NCBI RefSeq assembly: GCF_963082655.1
Contig: NC_081552.1
Span: 50,253,280 to 50,317,279, forward strand
Length of the DNA stretch: 64,000 nucleotides
Reading direction: 5' to 3'
Source: Stomoxys calcitrans
Lineage: Eukaryota; Arthropoda; Insecta; Diptera; Muscidae
A program made the translations under genes and the position numbers. The notes under the pieces are model-generated. The model saw only the letters and a program-made list of their open reading frames with translations, made no database searches and had not been told where the DNA came from. Position 1 is the stretch's first letter; each line of letters opens with the position of its first letter. Positions 42,921-54,789 of the stretch are shown piece by piece.

Positions 42921-44610
42921 ATTCTAAAAATTGTCTTCTGGAAACATATATCCAAATATTTAAAAATCTTTTGACTTTCTATCTAACTCAGTGGGTAAAT
43001 TTGTTTTTTTTTGTCTAAAATATTTATAATGCCTACAATGCCAAAGTCAAATTTGCAAATATTTCTACTGAAATGTAAATATAACTTTTCTATTATCCAA
43101 GTAATTTATTTATTTTATTTTTTCACACAACTCAGGGTGTAATTTAAGGTAGCAACAATTTAACGCCTACTATATCCAAGCAGATATACACGAACCTTAT
43201 GAGGGGGAGGGGGGTGGGGGAGTGAATTAATGTTTGGCATGCCATGAGCCATATCTCAGCCATCCCAAATAAAAATCTTTCAAAGCCTTCGATTCTCAAA
43301 TCTACAGCAGGCATGTAAAAATGAAAACTAAATACGGCCAAAGAAGGAAAACAGGAATACATAATAATAAACTTGCTTGTCACGCTATTTAAAAGGCTAA
43401 CCGAAGGAGCAAAACAAAAAACCGAAACTGTTAACATGTATAGGAAAGAGAGCGCAATGTAAAAGGCCTCTTCTGTTGACATGCCAGCAAGGTTGTTAAC
43501 AACGCCATGATTTTTAATGGTTCATTATGTCAAAACATGTTTTTCTTGGGGCTCGACAAAGACAAAATTTTTCCCATTTAGGGTTTTTTTTTAAAGGAAC
43601 AAAACTTAACCTCATAAAAATACTTAAAGTACAAAAAAGTTAAAAAAAAGATTTTTGTAAAGCTTTAAGATTAATAATTTTGCTGGGTGCTATTATTAAC
43701 TGTCATTTGATGAAGCATACATTCCCTGATGGATGTGTCATTTTAAAAATATCACAAGTAATTTTCCATATGAAGACAATACCAATAGACATACTCTTGA
43801 GGCTGCTTGCTGCTGCTGGTGTTGAGTTGGTAGCTTACGAGTTGTCTAACATTAATTCTTGTGTGCCGCTCGTGTAATCGTCTTTTGCAAAATTGATGTT
43901 AATGAATTAACTCACATGACAGACAATTAAGGTGTGTTCCCCAATGTTTTCTAGCTATTCTAGCAAGACTCTAAGCTACGAATAATCAAGTGTGTTTTTT
44001 TGTTTCGTACTGCATTCTTGTCTTTTACAAATGATGAAGTGTGATGAACTTTAATGTGTACCAATATGGATATGGGTGGCAAAAAGTCAACATTTTGGGG
44101 ACAAGTACTCTAATATATCATTAGAACTTGAACAAAAAAAAAAATGTTGGTCATTTTTATTCCCAAGAAAAAAGATTTTTTGAGGGTAAAACAAAGATGT
44201 GGCTAGATTACCTTGAATTGATAAAACTCCTCAGAATGTCATTTGTTGAATTGAAACATCGTCATCATAAATCTTTCTCATAAATAATTTGTTGAGTTTA
44301 ATTGCCGAAGACATTACATTTTGGGGTCAGCGAATAAATTTCTTAATGCCGACAAACATCATTAATGTTAATGAGGAGTATAGCCATACAAATGTTGTAC
44401 TTTGGGGCTTAAGAATGTAGCAAGAAATATGGGTTAAGTGTTAAGGAAGCTATAATAACATCGAAAGTAGTTTTATCTAAAAAAAGAAAAAGAACAAAAG
44501 TAGATATGCAAAATTTTACTTTTCATTTCAGAAATTATGCTCCCGAAAATTATGCTCCGTATAGGTCACCATATAAACTGATTAAGCTGTTTCAATTCTT
44601 GGCTATTATC
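42921..44610. other. Single-copy-looking DNA, no gene seen
   Basis: About 1.7 kb without a recognised family. It includes a GGGGGAGGGGGGTGGGGGAG run at 43202-43221 that could form a quadruplex, and a GC-richer stretch at 43680-43880. No supported exon. Confidence 0.45.
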
Positions 44611-46406
44611 TCAGTCTGTCTGTCTGTCTGTCTGACTGTCTGTCTGACTGTCTGTCTGACTGTCTGTCTGTCTGTCTGTCTGACTGTCTGTCTGAATGTC
44701 TGTCTGACTGTCTGTCTGAATGTCTGTCTGACTGTCTGTCTGACTGTCTGCCTGACTGTGTGTCTGACTGTATGTCTGACTGTGTGTCTGTCTGACTGTC
44801 TGTCTAACTGTCTGTCTGACTGTCTGTCTGACTGTCTGTCTGACTGTCTGTCTGACTGTCTGTCTGACTGTCTGTCTGACTGTCTGTCTGACTGTCTGTC
44901 TGACTGTCTGTCTGACTGTCTGTCTGACTGTCTGTCTGACTGTCTGTCTGACTGTCTGTCTGACTGTCTGACTGTCTGCCTGACAGTGTGTCTGATTGTG
45001 TATCTGTCTGTCTGACTCTCTGTCTGACTGCCTGTCTGACTGTCTGCCTGACAGTGTGTCTGATTGTGTATCTGTCTGTCTGACTCTCTGTCTGACTGTC
45101 TGTCTGACTGTTTGTGTGACTGCCTGTCTGACTGTCTGTCTGTCTGACTGTCTGTCTGACTGTCTGTCTGACTGTCTGTCTGACTGTCTGTCTGACTGTC
45201 TGTCTGACTGTCTGTCTGTCTGACTGTCTGTCTGACTGTCTGTCTGACTGTCTGTCTGACTGTCTGTCTGACTGTCTGTCTGACTGTCTGTCTGACTGTC
45301 TGTCTGACTGTCTGTCTGACTGTCTGTCTGACTGTCTGTCTGACTGTCTGTCTGACTGTCTGTCTGACTGTCTGTCTGACTGTCTGTCTGACTGTCTGTC
45401 TGACTGTCTGTCTGACTGTCTGTCTGACTGTCTGACTGTCTGACTGTCTGACTGTCTGTCTGACTGTCTGTCTGACTGACTGTCTGACTGTCTGTCTGAC
45501 TGTCTGCCTGACTGTCCGTCTGACTGTATGTCTGACTGTCTGTCTGACTGTCTGTCTGACTGTCTGTCTGACTGTCTGTCTGACTGTCTGTCTGTTTGTC
45601 TGACTGTTTGTCTGACTGTCTGTCTGACTGTCTGTCTGACTGTCTGTCTGACTGTCTGTCTGACTGTCTGTCTGACTGTCTGTCTGACTGTCTGTCTGAC
45701 TGTCTGTCTGACTGTCTGTCTGACTGTCTGTCTGACTGTCTGTCTGACTGTCTGTCTGACTGTCTGTCTGACTGTCTGTCTGACTGTCTGTCTGACTGTC
45801 TGTCTGACTGTCTGTCTGACTGTCTGTCTGACTGTCTGTCTGACTGTCTGTCTGACTGTCTGTCTGACTGTCTGTCTGACTGTCTGTCTGACTGTCTGTC
45901 TGACTGTCTGTCTGACTGTCTGTCTGACTGTCTGTCTGACTGTCTGTCTGTCTGAATGTCTGTCTGACTGTCTGTCTGAATGTCTGTCTGACTGTCTGTC
46001 TGACTGTCTGCCTGACTGTGTGTCTGACTGTATGTCTGACTGTGTGTCTGTCTGACTGTCTGTCTAACTGTCTGTCTGACTGTCTGTCTGACTGTCTGTC
46101 TGACTGTCTGTCTGACTGTCTGCCTGACTGTCTGTCTGACTGTATGTCTGACTGTCTGTCTGACTGTCTGTCTGACTGTCTGTCTGACTGTCTGTCTGAC
46201 TGTCTGTCTGTTTGTCTGACTGTTTGTCTGACTGTCTGTCTGACTGTCTGTCTGACTGTCTGTCTGACTGTCTGTCTGACTGTCTGTCTGACTGTCTGTC
46301 TGACTATCTGTCTGACTGTCTGTCTGACTGTCTGTCTGACTGTCTGTCTGACTGTCTGTCTGACTGTCTGTCTGACTGTCTGTCTGACTGTCTAGCTGAC
46401 TGTCTG
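44611..46406 (+). repeat. 12-bp minisatellite array (TGTCTGACTGTC), ~1.8 kb
   Basis: Made of a 12-bp unit TGTCTGACTGTC with interspersed variants (AATG, CCTG, TGTG steps) that mark higher-order blocks. A variant pattern with GCCTGACAGTGTGTCTGATT and GTGTATCTGTCTGTC occurs twice in a row at about 44977-45090 and again at 46915-47030. Because the unit is four codons, open frames of (CLTV)n and (SDCL)n type arise on the + strand and others on the minus strand. None is a real gene. Confidence 0.95.
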
Positions 46407-46645
46407 TTTATGAAGGATTCCAACATTTTGCAACCTATTGAAAGTGTGGGACATGTGAATATCACATGATCTGCGTCTTCATGCATTGCAGGACATTTTA
46501 AGCACCGTGGAGTGGTGTCGTGTTCGAAGCGATGCAAGAATCATCTCCAGCTGACATGACTACCAGTTAAAAATTGGGTCAAGTTCAAGTTTCTCTCACC
46601 GTTAACCATTTATTTATGTTTCGCAATAATTTATACGACTAGCAA
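46407..46645 (-). pseudogene. LINE C-terminal fragment, copy 1, inside the minisatellite
   Basis: On the minus strand from 46645 the frame gives LTQFLTGSHVSWR, a stop, then FLHRFEHDTTPRCLKC and PAMHEDADHVIFTCP. This matches the C-terminal Cys-Cys-His-Cys zinc motif after the RNase H domain of R1/I/LOA-type LINEs. Both ends are truncated; the coding sequence runs straight into the minisatellite after FINRQ. The same 240 bp recurs at 47238 with a D to E change. Confidence 0.8.
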
Positions 46646-47237
46646 CTGTCTGAATGTCTGTCTGACTGTCTGTCTGACTGTCTGCCTGACTGTGTGTCTG
46701 ACTGTATGTCTAACTGTGTGTCTGTCTGACTGTCTGTCTAACTGTCTGTCTGACTGTCTGTCTGACTGTCTGTCTGACTGTCTGTCTGACTGTCTGTCTG
46801 ACTGTCTGTCTGACTGTTTGTCTGACTGTCTGTCTGACTGTCTGTCTGACTGTCTGTCTGACTGTCTGTCTGACTGTCTGTCTGACTGTCTGTCTGACTG
46901 TCTGTCTGACTGTCTGCCTGACAGTGTGTCTGATTGTGTATCTGTCTGTCTGACTCTCTGTCTGACTGCCTGTCTGACTGTCTGCCTGACAGTGTGTCTG
47001 ATTGTGTATCTGTCTGTCTGACTCTCTGTCTGACTGTCTGTCTGACTGTTTGTGTGACTGCCTGTCTGACTGTCTGTCTGTCTGACTGTCTGTCTGACTG
47101 TCTGACTGTCTGTCTGTCTGACTGTCTGTCTGACTGTCTGTCTGACTGTCTTTCTGACTGTCTGTCTGACTGTCTGTCTGACTGTCTGTCTGACTGTCTG
47201 TCTGACTGTCTGTCTGACTGTCTAGCTGACTGTCTGT
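46646..47237 (+). repeat. 12-bp minisatellite array, second block
   Basis: Begins CTGTCTGAATGTCTGTCTGA and repeats the variant order seen at about 45950-46070 (CCTGACTGTGTGTCTGACTG, then ATGTCT). Together with the LINE piece at 46407 it forms an 831-bp unit whose LINE part is repeated at 47238, consistent with unequal exchange. Confidence 0.9.
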
Positions 47238-47477
47238 TTATGAAGGATTCCAACATTTTGCAACCTATTGAAAGTGTGGGACATGTGAATATCACATGCT
47301 CTGCGTCTTCATGCATTGCAGGACATTTTAAGCACCGTGGAGTGGTGTCGTGTTCGAAGCGATGCAAGAATCATCTCCAGCTGACATGACTACCAGTTAA
47401 AAATTGGGTCAAGTTCAAGTTTCTCTCACCGTTAACCATTTATTTATGTTTCGCAATAATTTATACGACTAGCAACC
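47238..47477 (-). pseudogene. LINE C-terminal fragment, copy 2
   Basis: Nearly identical to 46407-46645 (one base difference seen, at the GATCTGCG/GCTCTGCG site; residue E rather than D in HEDAEHV). To the right it continues into unique sequence (CCACTCGAAGAATTTTCTTG) instead of minisatellite, so this is the original junction and copy 1 is likely the derived one. A 209-codon minus frame runs from the zinc motif into the minisatellite without a stop. Confidence 0.8.
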
Positions 47478-47589
47478 ACTCGAAGAATTTTCTTGCTATG
47501 GATGTCATGTTGGATCTTGAAAATCCCTCGACCTCGGTTCCCAAACAGAAGCTCCATACAGTTATTATGAATTAACAACAAATGCGAGT
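47478..47589. other. Short spacer
   Basis: Unique-looking sequence between the LINE fragment and the next tetranucleotide block. Confidence 0.4.
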
Positions 47590-48175
47590 AGCATTCTTCG
47601 ACTTTGCCTCTGTCCATCTTTTCTGTCCGTCTGTCTATCGGCGTCCCTGTCTTTCTGCCTGTTTGTCTGTTTGTCCGTCTGTCTGATTTTTTATCTATCT
47701 CTCTGTCCGTATGTGCATGACTTTCTGGTCATTTGCCTATCCGTTCATCCGTCTGACTGTCAGCCTGTCTATTTGTCTGTCTGTCCATCTGTCAATCTGG
47801 CTATCTGTCCGTATGTCTACATATCTCAATGTCCGTATGACAGCCTTTCCGGGTTTCCGTATGCTTGTCTGTCTGTCCGTCCTCCCGTCACTCTTCTTCT
47901 GTCCGTATGTCTATATACCTCTATCCGTATGTCAGTCTATCTGGTCTTCCTTTTATTTGGTTGTCTGTCTATCTGTCCGTATTTCTAACTGGTTTTGCGT
48001 TTGTTTGCCTGTCTGTCCGTCTTCTCGTCTAACTCTCTATCCGTACGCCAGTTAATCTGATTTTTCCTTTTATCTGTCTGTCCCATCTATCTGTTCATCA
48101 TTCTGTTTGTCAGTCCATTTGTCCGTCTGTCTGTCCGTCCTCCCGTCTGTCCATATATCTCTACAGACCTTACTT
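47590..48175 (+). repeat. Degenerate tetranucleotide (TCTG/TCCG) minisatellite
   Basis: Same style as 37214-38415: TGTCCGTCTGTCTATCGG, GTCCGTCTGTCTGTCCGTCC and similar steps, with many substitutions. Frames of 105 and 114 codons are by-products. Confidence 0.8.
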
Positions 48176-49959
48176 GCCTATATTTTCCCCATATTGCCTA
48201 AAGTTTTATATGTGAAAAACGCACATGACCTCCAACACCGGCATCAACTGCGCTCCAAAAATGCTTGAGCCTCCAGAGATCACAGTTTTCATTTTTACTT
48301 GTTCTGTTCTTATATTGCAACTACATCAACTTAAGCCATCGCTTTGCACAACTTTTTAAGCTCCTTCCTGTGTCCTTAATTTTTATGACTCATCACTTCC
48401 GGCTGTTGGGATCATTTTGTCACTGACCCTTATAGTCCTTCTAGCTTGCATCTGCATCAAAGCAAAGCAAATCTTATCTTCTTGGACATTTATTTGCTTC
48501 ACCGAAATTATCGTAAATTTCAAATGTCAACAATTTTATGGTTATGCTTCTAAAAATGGGTTTCTGCTGTTGTCTTGTGAGAATTTTTATTAGATTCCTA
48601 TTTCATTTTTCTTGCTATCTTCCTCCTCTACTTACTCACTTACTCCCCTTACTTAATAACTGTTGCTTGTGGTTGTCAAAAGGCAAAACGTTGCACTAAT
48701 TACCCTTGTTAAGCATAGGGCTATGACTAAAAGGGCTAGAGGGTGCTTTCAATGCATTTGTTTTTCATATTATCTTCGATACTCTGCTAGAACCCTTATC
48801 TTTAGGCCAAGTATTTATATGGTTGTTACCTATATTGGTGTCGTCGTTCCGACTGCTGACTTAGTGCAGGAAGCAATGAAAACCCCAAAAGGTAAGGCCA
48901 AAGTGCGACTATGTCGTTATAAGTAAAACTCATTAGAGCGTTAAGAGGCCATAGACATTTTTGGTTTATATAGATGAAAGTGTGTGTGTGTGTGTGTGTT
49001 TGTGTAAATGTTGGTTTTTCTCTTTATGCTATTTTTTCCATTGGCCTTGCTGCTGAGTCTAGCTACTGTTTTTAATGGTGTTTACTTAACTTTTCGACCT
49101 ACCTTATATCAAATGACAGACAAATGGCCATCACACAATTTATGATATGACGCGCTGCCTGAAAAAAGCCAAACCAGCTAAAATTTCCCCGGGCCCTGGA
49201 GCGGAAGATAATGTCATATGAAACCCAATGCAACAGGATATTTAATGTTTTATGAGTGGGTGCGTGAATGTGTGTGACACATAATTGGCGATAAAGGATA
49301 CAAAATTTTAATGACCTTTTATTTGAAATGAGCATGTAACCCCAGAGCGAGGAAGACACTCCCTAAATTTTCAGGGGATATAGAAAAGGGTTAAGTGAAG
49401 TGTAAATAATTAAAAATAGAATTTATAAAAAAGAAGATAATTTTTAAAAAACCACCGTTTTCTGAAAAATATAATAAAATAAATTAAGTATTTTTTATAT
49501 TTTATAAATATTCCAACAAAATTACAAGTACAAATATAAGGCATACTTTTAGGATAAATAAATTTATTAAAATATTTTTGCAATACTTACAAGGGCACTA
49601 AAAATATAGATGGTAGGGTTTGAATTATCAAAAACTACAACACTGGTTTATCGAATGGAACTAAGAAATATATTTTTAATTTAAAATTTGTTTTCTTAAT
49701 ATTTTAGACTAGGAGCTAAAAAAATTTTACATTACGTTAGGAAAGGAGCGATAGTAAATTAAAACAATATATTTTTATATGTATTATTTTATATAAAATA
49801 CATGAAGAGGCGAGGAATACTGCATATTATAAGAAAAATAAAAAATCGAATTTTTTTAAAATTTTTTGTTTAGAAAAAAAATTTCCTTTTCTTTATTCAA
49901 ACATAAAAACTTCCCACTAATTTTATTTTTTTTTTGTAAAATCAAAATTGCCGTAGAAT
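48176..49959. other. Single-copy-looking DNA, no supported gene
   Basis: Includes a GT dinucleotide tract at about 48978-49000. An 87-codon + frame (48663-48926) has no recognisable domain. 49380-49960 is very AT-rich. Confidence 0.45.
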
Positions 49960-50300
49960 GTCCGAAAGTATGCACCAGATATTCAACAGCCCTTGACAGA
50001 CTCAATTAGACAATTTTAAGTCCATTGTGACACCACAGTAGCTTCAGACCAAGGCCTCTGATGGGAATCGAACCCAAGAACCCGCCCAACATGAAAAACA
50101 AACATAATACTGTTCTGCAGACTGAGATCCGTGCAATCACGTAATGCGTGAGGTGGTGTGGTGTTAACGCGAGGACGTCAAGTGTGAACATCTTTACGGA
50201 GAGTAAACTGACCATCAGGGTAGTTACAACCATACGGTGAAGACACGAACACTCATGGAGTGTAAGAAGGAGATCTTGGCATGACACAATACCAGACATA
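49960..50300 (+). pseudogene. Second LINE RNase H fragment
   Basis: From 50183 the sequence reads VNIFTESKLTIRVVTTIR, then a stop. It shares GAGGACGTC(A/G)AGTGTGAAC, then ATCTTTACGGA, with 42270-42302, so both are the same LINE family. The usual FTDS aspartate is changed to E here. The upstream 180 bases cannot be placed within the element. Confidence 0.6.
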
Positions 50301-50569
50301 TACCAACATAGGGACGTGGTATGAAAAACAAGTAGGGTTTTGTAACTAGCGCGAGATTCCTAACTTTGATTTTCTTTTTCGAGTTCGCTCTTTAGTATTT
50401 GAAGCGCACAACAAGTCGATTACTAATTATGGTGTATGTCCATAGTGGCATGGGCCAAATTATCATCCGAATCTAATTTTAAACTTACCTAACCGAACCT
50501 ATAAAAAGTTTTTGTCGTTTTAATAAAAAATTCTATAAGTTTCTTTCAAAAGTGTTCCTTTTAGACTTG
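50301..50569. other. Spacer, no gene seen
   Basis: No feature supported. Confidence 0.4.
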
Positions 50570-50820
50570 GGTTAGTCACAGTATAGCAAACGTTTAGGAT
50601 GTTTCAAACATATATATACCTTATATAGCTGTCATTTTACTTCTTGAGCACCTAAAGGGTGTAATTTTTAACCGATTTAGCTGACATTATTTAATGACTT
50701 TCAACGTCTGTCTTAATTTTGGTCCAAATCTCTAGATAACCAGATAGTAGCACCCATATAAACCGATTATCCGATTTGACATTTTTATTAACTTAAGGAC
50801 ACAATTTAATAAAAAAAAAA
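50570..50820 (-). mobile_element. 153-bp-unit element fragment, subfamily I
   Basis: TTATATAGCTGTCATTTTAC, CTTCTTGAGCACCTAAAGGG, ACCGATTTAGCTGACATTAT and CACCCATATAAACCGATTAT belong to internal units. It lies directly before another element of the same superfamily at 50837. No ends are present. Confidence 0.6.
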
Positions 50821-50836
50821 AACTGTTTGAAATACA

Positions 50837-51895
50837 CTTTTTATACCCACCACCGAAGGATGGGGTATATTCATTTTGTCATTTCGTTTGTAGCACATAG
50901 AAATATTCATACCTGACCCTATAGAGTATATATATTCTTGATCGTCGTAAAAGTCTAAGACGATCTAACCAAGTCCTTTTGTCGGTTAAAATCACGCTAC
51001 AGTTTTAAAAAATAGAGGTATTGCGGTGAAATCTTGCACAGATGCTTTTTTGTACATAGGCAGGTTAAGTTATGTCGGACTATATCTTGATATAGCTCCC
51101 AAACTGACCGATCTCTCAATTTAAGGTCATAATCGACGCATTTGATATCCGATTTGACTGAAGTTCGGTACAGTGAGTTGTGTTAGACCCTTCAAAATTT
51201 CTGTTCAATACGGCCAAGATCGGTCCAGATTTGGATATAGCTGCCATATATTCTGATCTTTCGATTTAAGGTCTTGTGCCCTTAATAGACGCATATATTG
51301 TCTGATTGAGCTGAAACTTGGTAGAGTGAGTTGTGTTAGGCCCCTTAATATTTTTGTTCAATACGGCCCAGATCGGTACAGATTTGGATATAGCTGCCAT
51401 ATATATCGATCGACCGATTAAAGTGCTGGACCCATATATGCAACGATTATTGGCCGATTTCGCTGAAATTTGGCACATTGAGCTGTGATAAACCCTTAGA
51501 CACAAGTGTTCAATATGGCCCAGCTCAGTCCGTATTTGGATATTATCTGATTTCGCTGAAATTTGGCACAATGAGATATGTAAAGCTTTTCGGCATCCTT
51601 GCCCTATATAGTTCAGATCGGTCTATATTTGAATATAGCTGCCATATACATACACAAATCTTTCGATTTAGTTTCTTGAGTCTGTAAAAAGTGAATTTAA
51701 CCGATTTCGCTGAAATATGGTACAATGAATTTCGTAAGACTTTTACATATCCTTCGGCAATATGGTGGTATATTGGGCTATGTTTAGATGTAGCTCCCGT
51801 ATGGACCAATATTCTGTTTTACCGTCTTGGACAGTGAATTGTATTAGACTCCTCGACGTCCGGCCAAACTGAATGCCTTTTTACTTGTTAGTTAT
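50837..51895 (-). mobile_element. 153-bp-unit element, subfamily II, near full length
   Basis: Begins TTTTTATACCCACCACCGAA and GGATGGGGTATATTCATTTT, then TATATATTCTTGATCGTCGT and TAAGACGATCTAACCAAGTC. Unit anchors (TTGGATATAG-type) fall at 51231, 51384 and 51536 (153 and 152 bp); a shortened unit follows (51629). It ends with CCGGCCAAACTGAATGCCTT, then TTTACTTGTTAG. The right-end tetranucleotide tract has been lost. Frames here are by-products. Confidence 0.8.
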
Positions 51896-54785
51896 GTCTC
51901 TGAAAAAAATCCAAACAACATATAGACGGTATATAAGATAAAGCCAAATTTAACGCTCTTATACTAGCTTTTCATTAAATTTTTAATTTTGCATAGTTTT
52001 GGTTTCAAATGGTTTTTCCATCAAACTTTATTCAATTGTAAGTGTTTCATCCAAAAAACACTTTCCAAAATTTTCTTCTCAAAATTATTATTTTTTTGAC
52101 GTTCTTTGAATTAATTAACTCTGTATCTAATATTGCAGATATTATTTACTTTAAAATTGTATTTCTGCCTGTCTTTAGCGGCTAACAAGTTAATTACAAG
52201 AACACACTTTTGCTTATGCGTTAACATGTGAAATTATTAAAATGTTTATTTCATGTTTCTCAGTATAATATCTATTAAATTTCTCATGGGCTACGGTAAG
52301 CTAAAAAGTAATTAAGAAGAACAATTATACTCAGTTATATTTCCATTTATTACTATGAAATTGTTTATTGCATGTTCCTAGTATTATATAATTTTTATTT
52401 TCTTAATGCCTGTTTTAAAGCAAAGCTTCTTTTTTCCTAATTTCTTTCTTTGAAGTAAGACTAAAATTTTCCTCGTTTAAGTATTTGGCGATAGGTTGTA
52501 TTGCTCATTTATTTATTATAATATTTTATGTAGAAAGTATTTACCTATTCTTTGCTTTTTAATAAATGGTGCCTACATTTGGGCTCTCAAAATCTTACTT
52601 TCTTTTAAAAAGGAAAAAATATAATTATTTCGACATTCATTTCATTTCAACATCAACAAACTCAGTCAACCATCTCTGAGTTCTACTACTGCATTTTCAA
52701 GCATTTTCCTTAAATGCTTCCACTATATGCTATTAAATGTTGCCTACTTCTAGGCTTGACTTTTTTTCTTTTCCCTGTATTAAGTGAATTCTTCCACATA
52801 TTCTCTTAGGATCATATTGCTTTCTTCACTACTGCCTTGTAATTACCGTTGCAAATGGCATAGCATAGCATACTTTTATGATTTATATACACACACTAAT
52901 GTAGAAAGCATTACAGACAACCTTCGACATTATACTACTACTACTACATTTTTAGGCTGAAATTAATTAAAAGCCCAAAAACATTCTACACCAATGTTAA
53001 TATCGAATTCCCTCATTTTTTGCTTGATTTTTTCTTTGCTAAGGAGCAACAAGCTAAAATGTCCCAACAAAAACAAACTACATAGACATTATTTTCATTC
53101 GCCCTCCTCCATACAAAATAAATAGAGAAGAAATTTTCTTGTTTTTACCGATTAAATTTCTTTGAGTGAAAGCATGTACGCGAAAATATGCCAACAGGAT
53201 AAATTAGACTTAATGCTGGGAGGGAGTATCTTTTAGGTCAGAATAGAACATAATTTTCCGGGCCTTGGAAATTTTTAAATGCTTGCGTAGAAAAATAATT
53301 ATCGTTAGACATAACTTTGTTTTTGTTTGTTTTGTTTTTAATGTGTGTTTTGAAGTGTTGGTTTTTAAGGTAGGTGATGTGTAGGAGAACGCTTGGCATT
53401 TGAGTTGAATTAAACTGGCGTAAAAATGCTATACTTGAACCATACAAATTCATGTTGCATTATTTTGAAAAAAATTAAGAAACAAATTGTATTTTTTAAA
53501 TGTCAAGCGCCCTTTACACATACTTACCATGGATTACAAGTTCACATTTGAATAATTTTGTTTTTTGACACACAAATTGTTATGAGAGGTCATTCAATAT
53601 TGGGAAGTAATATTTGAAGCGTAATTGGTTATGAAATATGTATACCGTATAAATGAGTTTATAAAAGGACACAGTTACTGTATTTATAAGCTATTTTTTA
53701 TTATTTTAATTTAAAGGTGAAATTTAAATATGGTATTTAAAAAAATGTTTTTGATCATTCCTATTTTGGGCAGCCTTTTTGTTTAAACAGTAGTTTTAAT
53801 TTTCAGTAAGATTCACATTTGTTTTGACTTTTCCGAATTTAATTTAAAAAATATTAATTCAAAAATTATATGTAGGTGGCAAATAATACCCCTCTTAAAC
53901 AACAATTTACCCCCAAACAAAAAGACAATTTCAAACTGATTTCCTGAACTTTGCCATAACAGTTGTGTTCAAAATGCATGCGTCGCAAAGTATTTCGTTA
54001 TTCTCGAGCTTTTCGAGATCATAAAATTTAATGTCTACGAAAATGCTGTTGTGGTTCAACACAAAAGCCGCCATCGCACCACACACAACAGACCACAAAA
54101 CCGAACGAAAAACGTTAATAGAAATTCCTCTAGAGGTATATAAAATTTAATGAAGTGTAAAGTTAACAATGAAGAGGCCCACCCTCTCCCCAAAAATAGA
54201 GCCAACCGAATAAAAACTGTAGCAAATTGCCATAGACATTGGGCATCCAATATAAGCTCAGAAATCAAACAAATTAATGTCGCAAAATGCCTTAAAGTCG
54301 TCTGCTATTCAAGCTATTTTGTTGCAAAATTTTCGGAAAATTGTATGCCCAAACTTAGTTTTTAGTTGTTTTGGCTTTGTTCATATGTTGCAATACCAGT
54401 ATCGATCTTTGTTGGTAAAACATTTTTATATATGTGTTGTATACTTGGCCTTTTGCCATACAGTCTTTCTCTTTGCTCTTCAAATATAACCCTTAACTTT
54501 GGTCTACTATAAGATTGCGGTAAAGATTTTTTGCTTTTTTATTGTTTCGCAAATATTTTTTCCAAAACTTTTCCTCTTTTCCCATCTAAGGGTAGCATGA
54601 AGCAGAATTCTTTTCTCTTCTTTTGGTTTTTTCTTGCTACTTTTGCCAACTCCTAGATTCAAGGTGATTGATTTTCCCATTCGTCGTACTACCTATATTT
54701 AGTTTTTGTTTTCTTTTTTTTTTTGTTAGCAATTCTTTTTAGAGTTAAGGAAAAAATACACTTGAAAGTTTGTCGAATATAAGAA
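51896..54785. other. Single-copy-looking AT-rich DNA, no supported gene
   Basis: The longest stretch free of a recognised repeat. It includes a CTA triplet run at 52936-52948. Frames of about 70 codons on both strands overlap each other and have no features. It could hold regulatory sequence for a gene outside the window. Confidence 0.45.
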
Positions 54786-54789
54786 ATTG

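Noticed and set aside
44506..46469. Long (CLTV)n and (SDCL)n open frames
   Set aside because: A 12-bp unit gives open frames automatically; no non-repeat coding sequence is attached except the LINE remnant on the other strand.
50486..50500. Minus-strand TTAG/GTAAGT at an inverted ACTTACCTAACC
   Set aside because: The upstream minus-strand sequence lacks a good pyrimidine tract, so it is not a convincing ratchet site.
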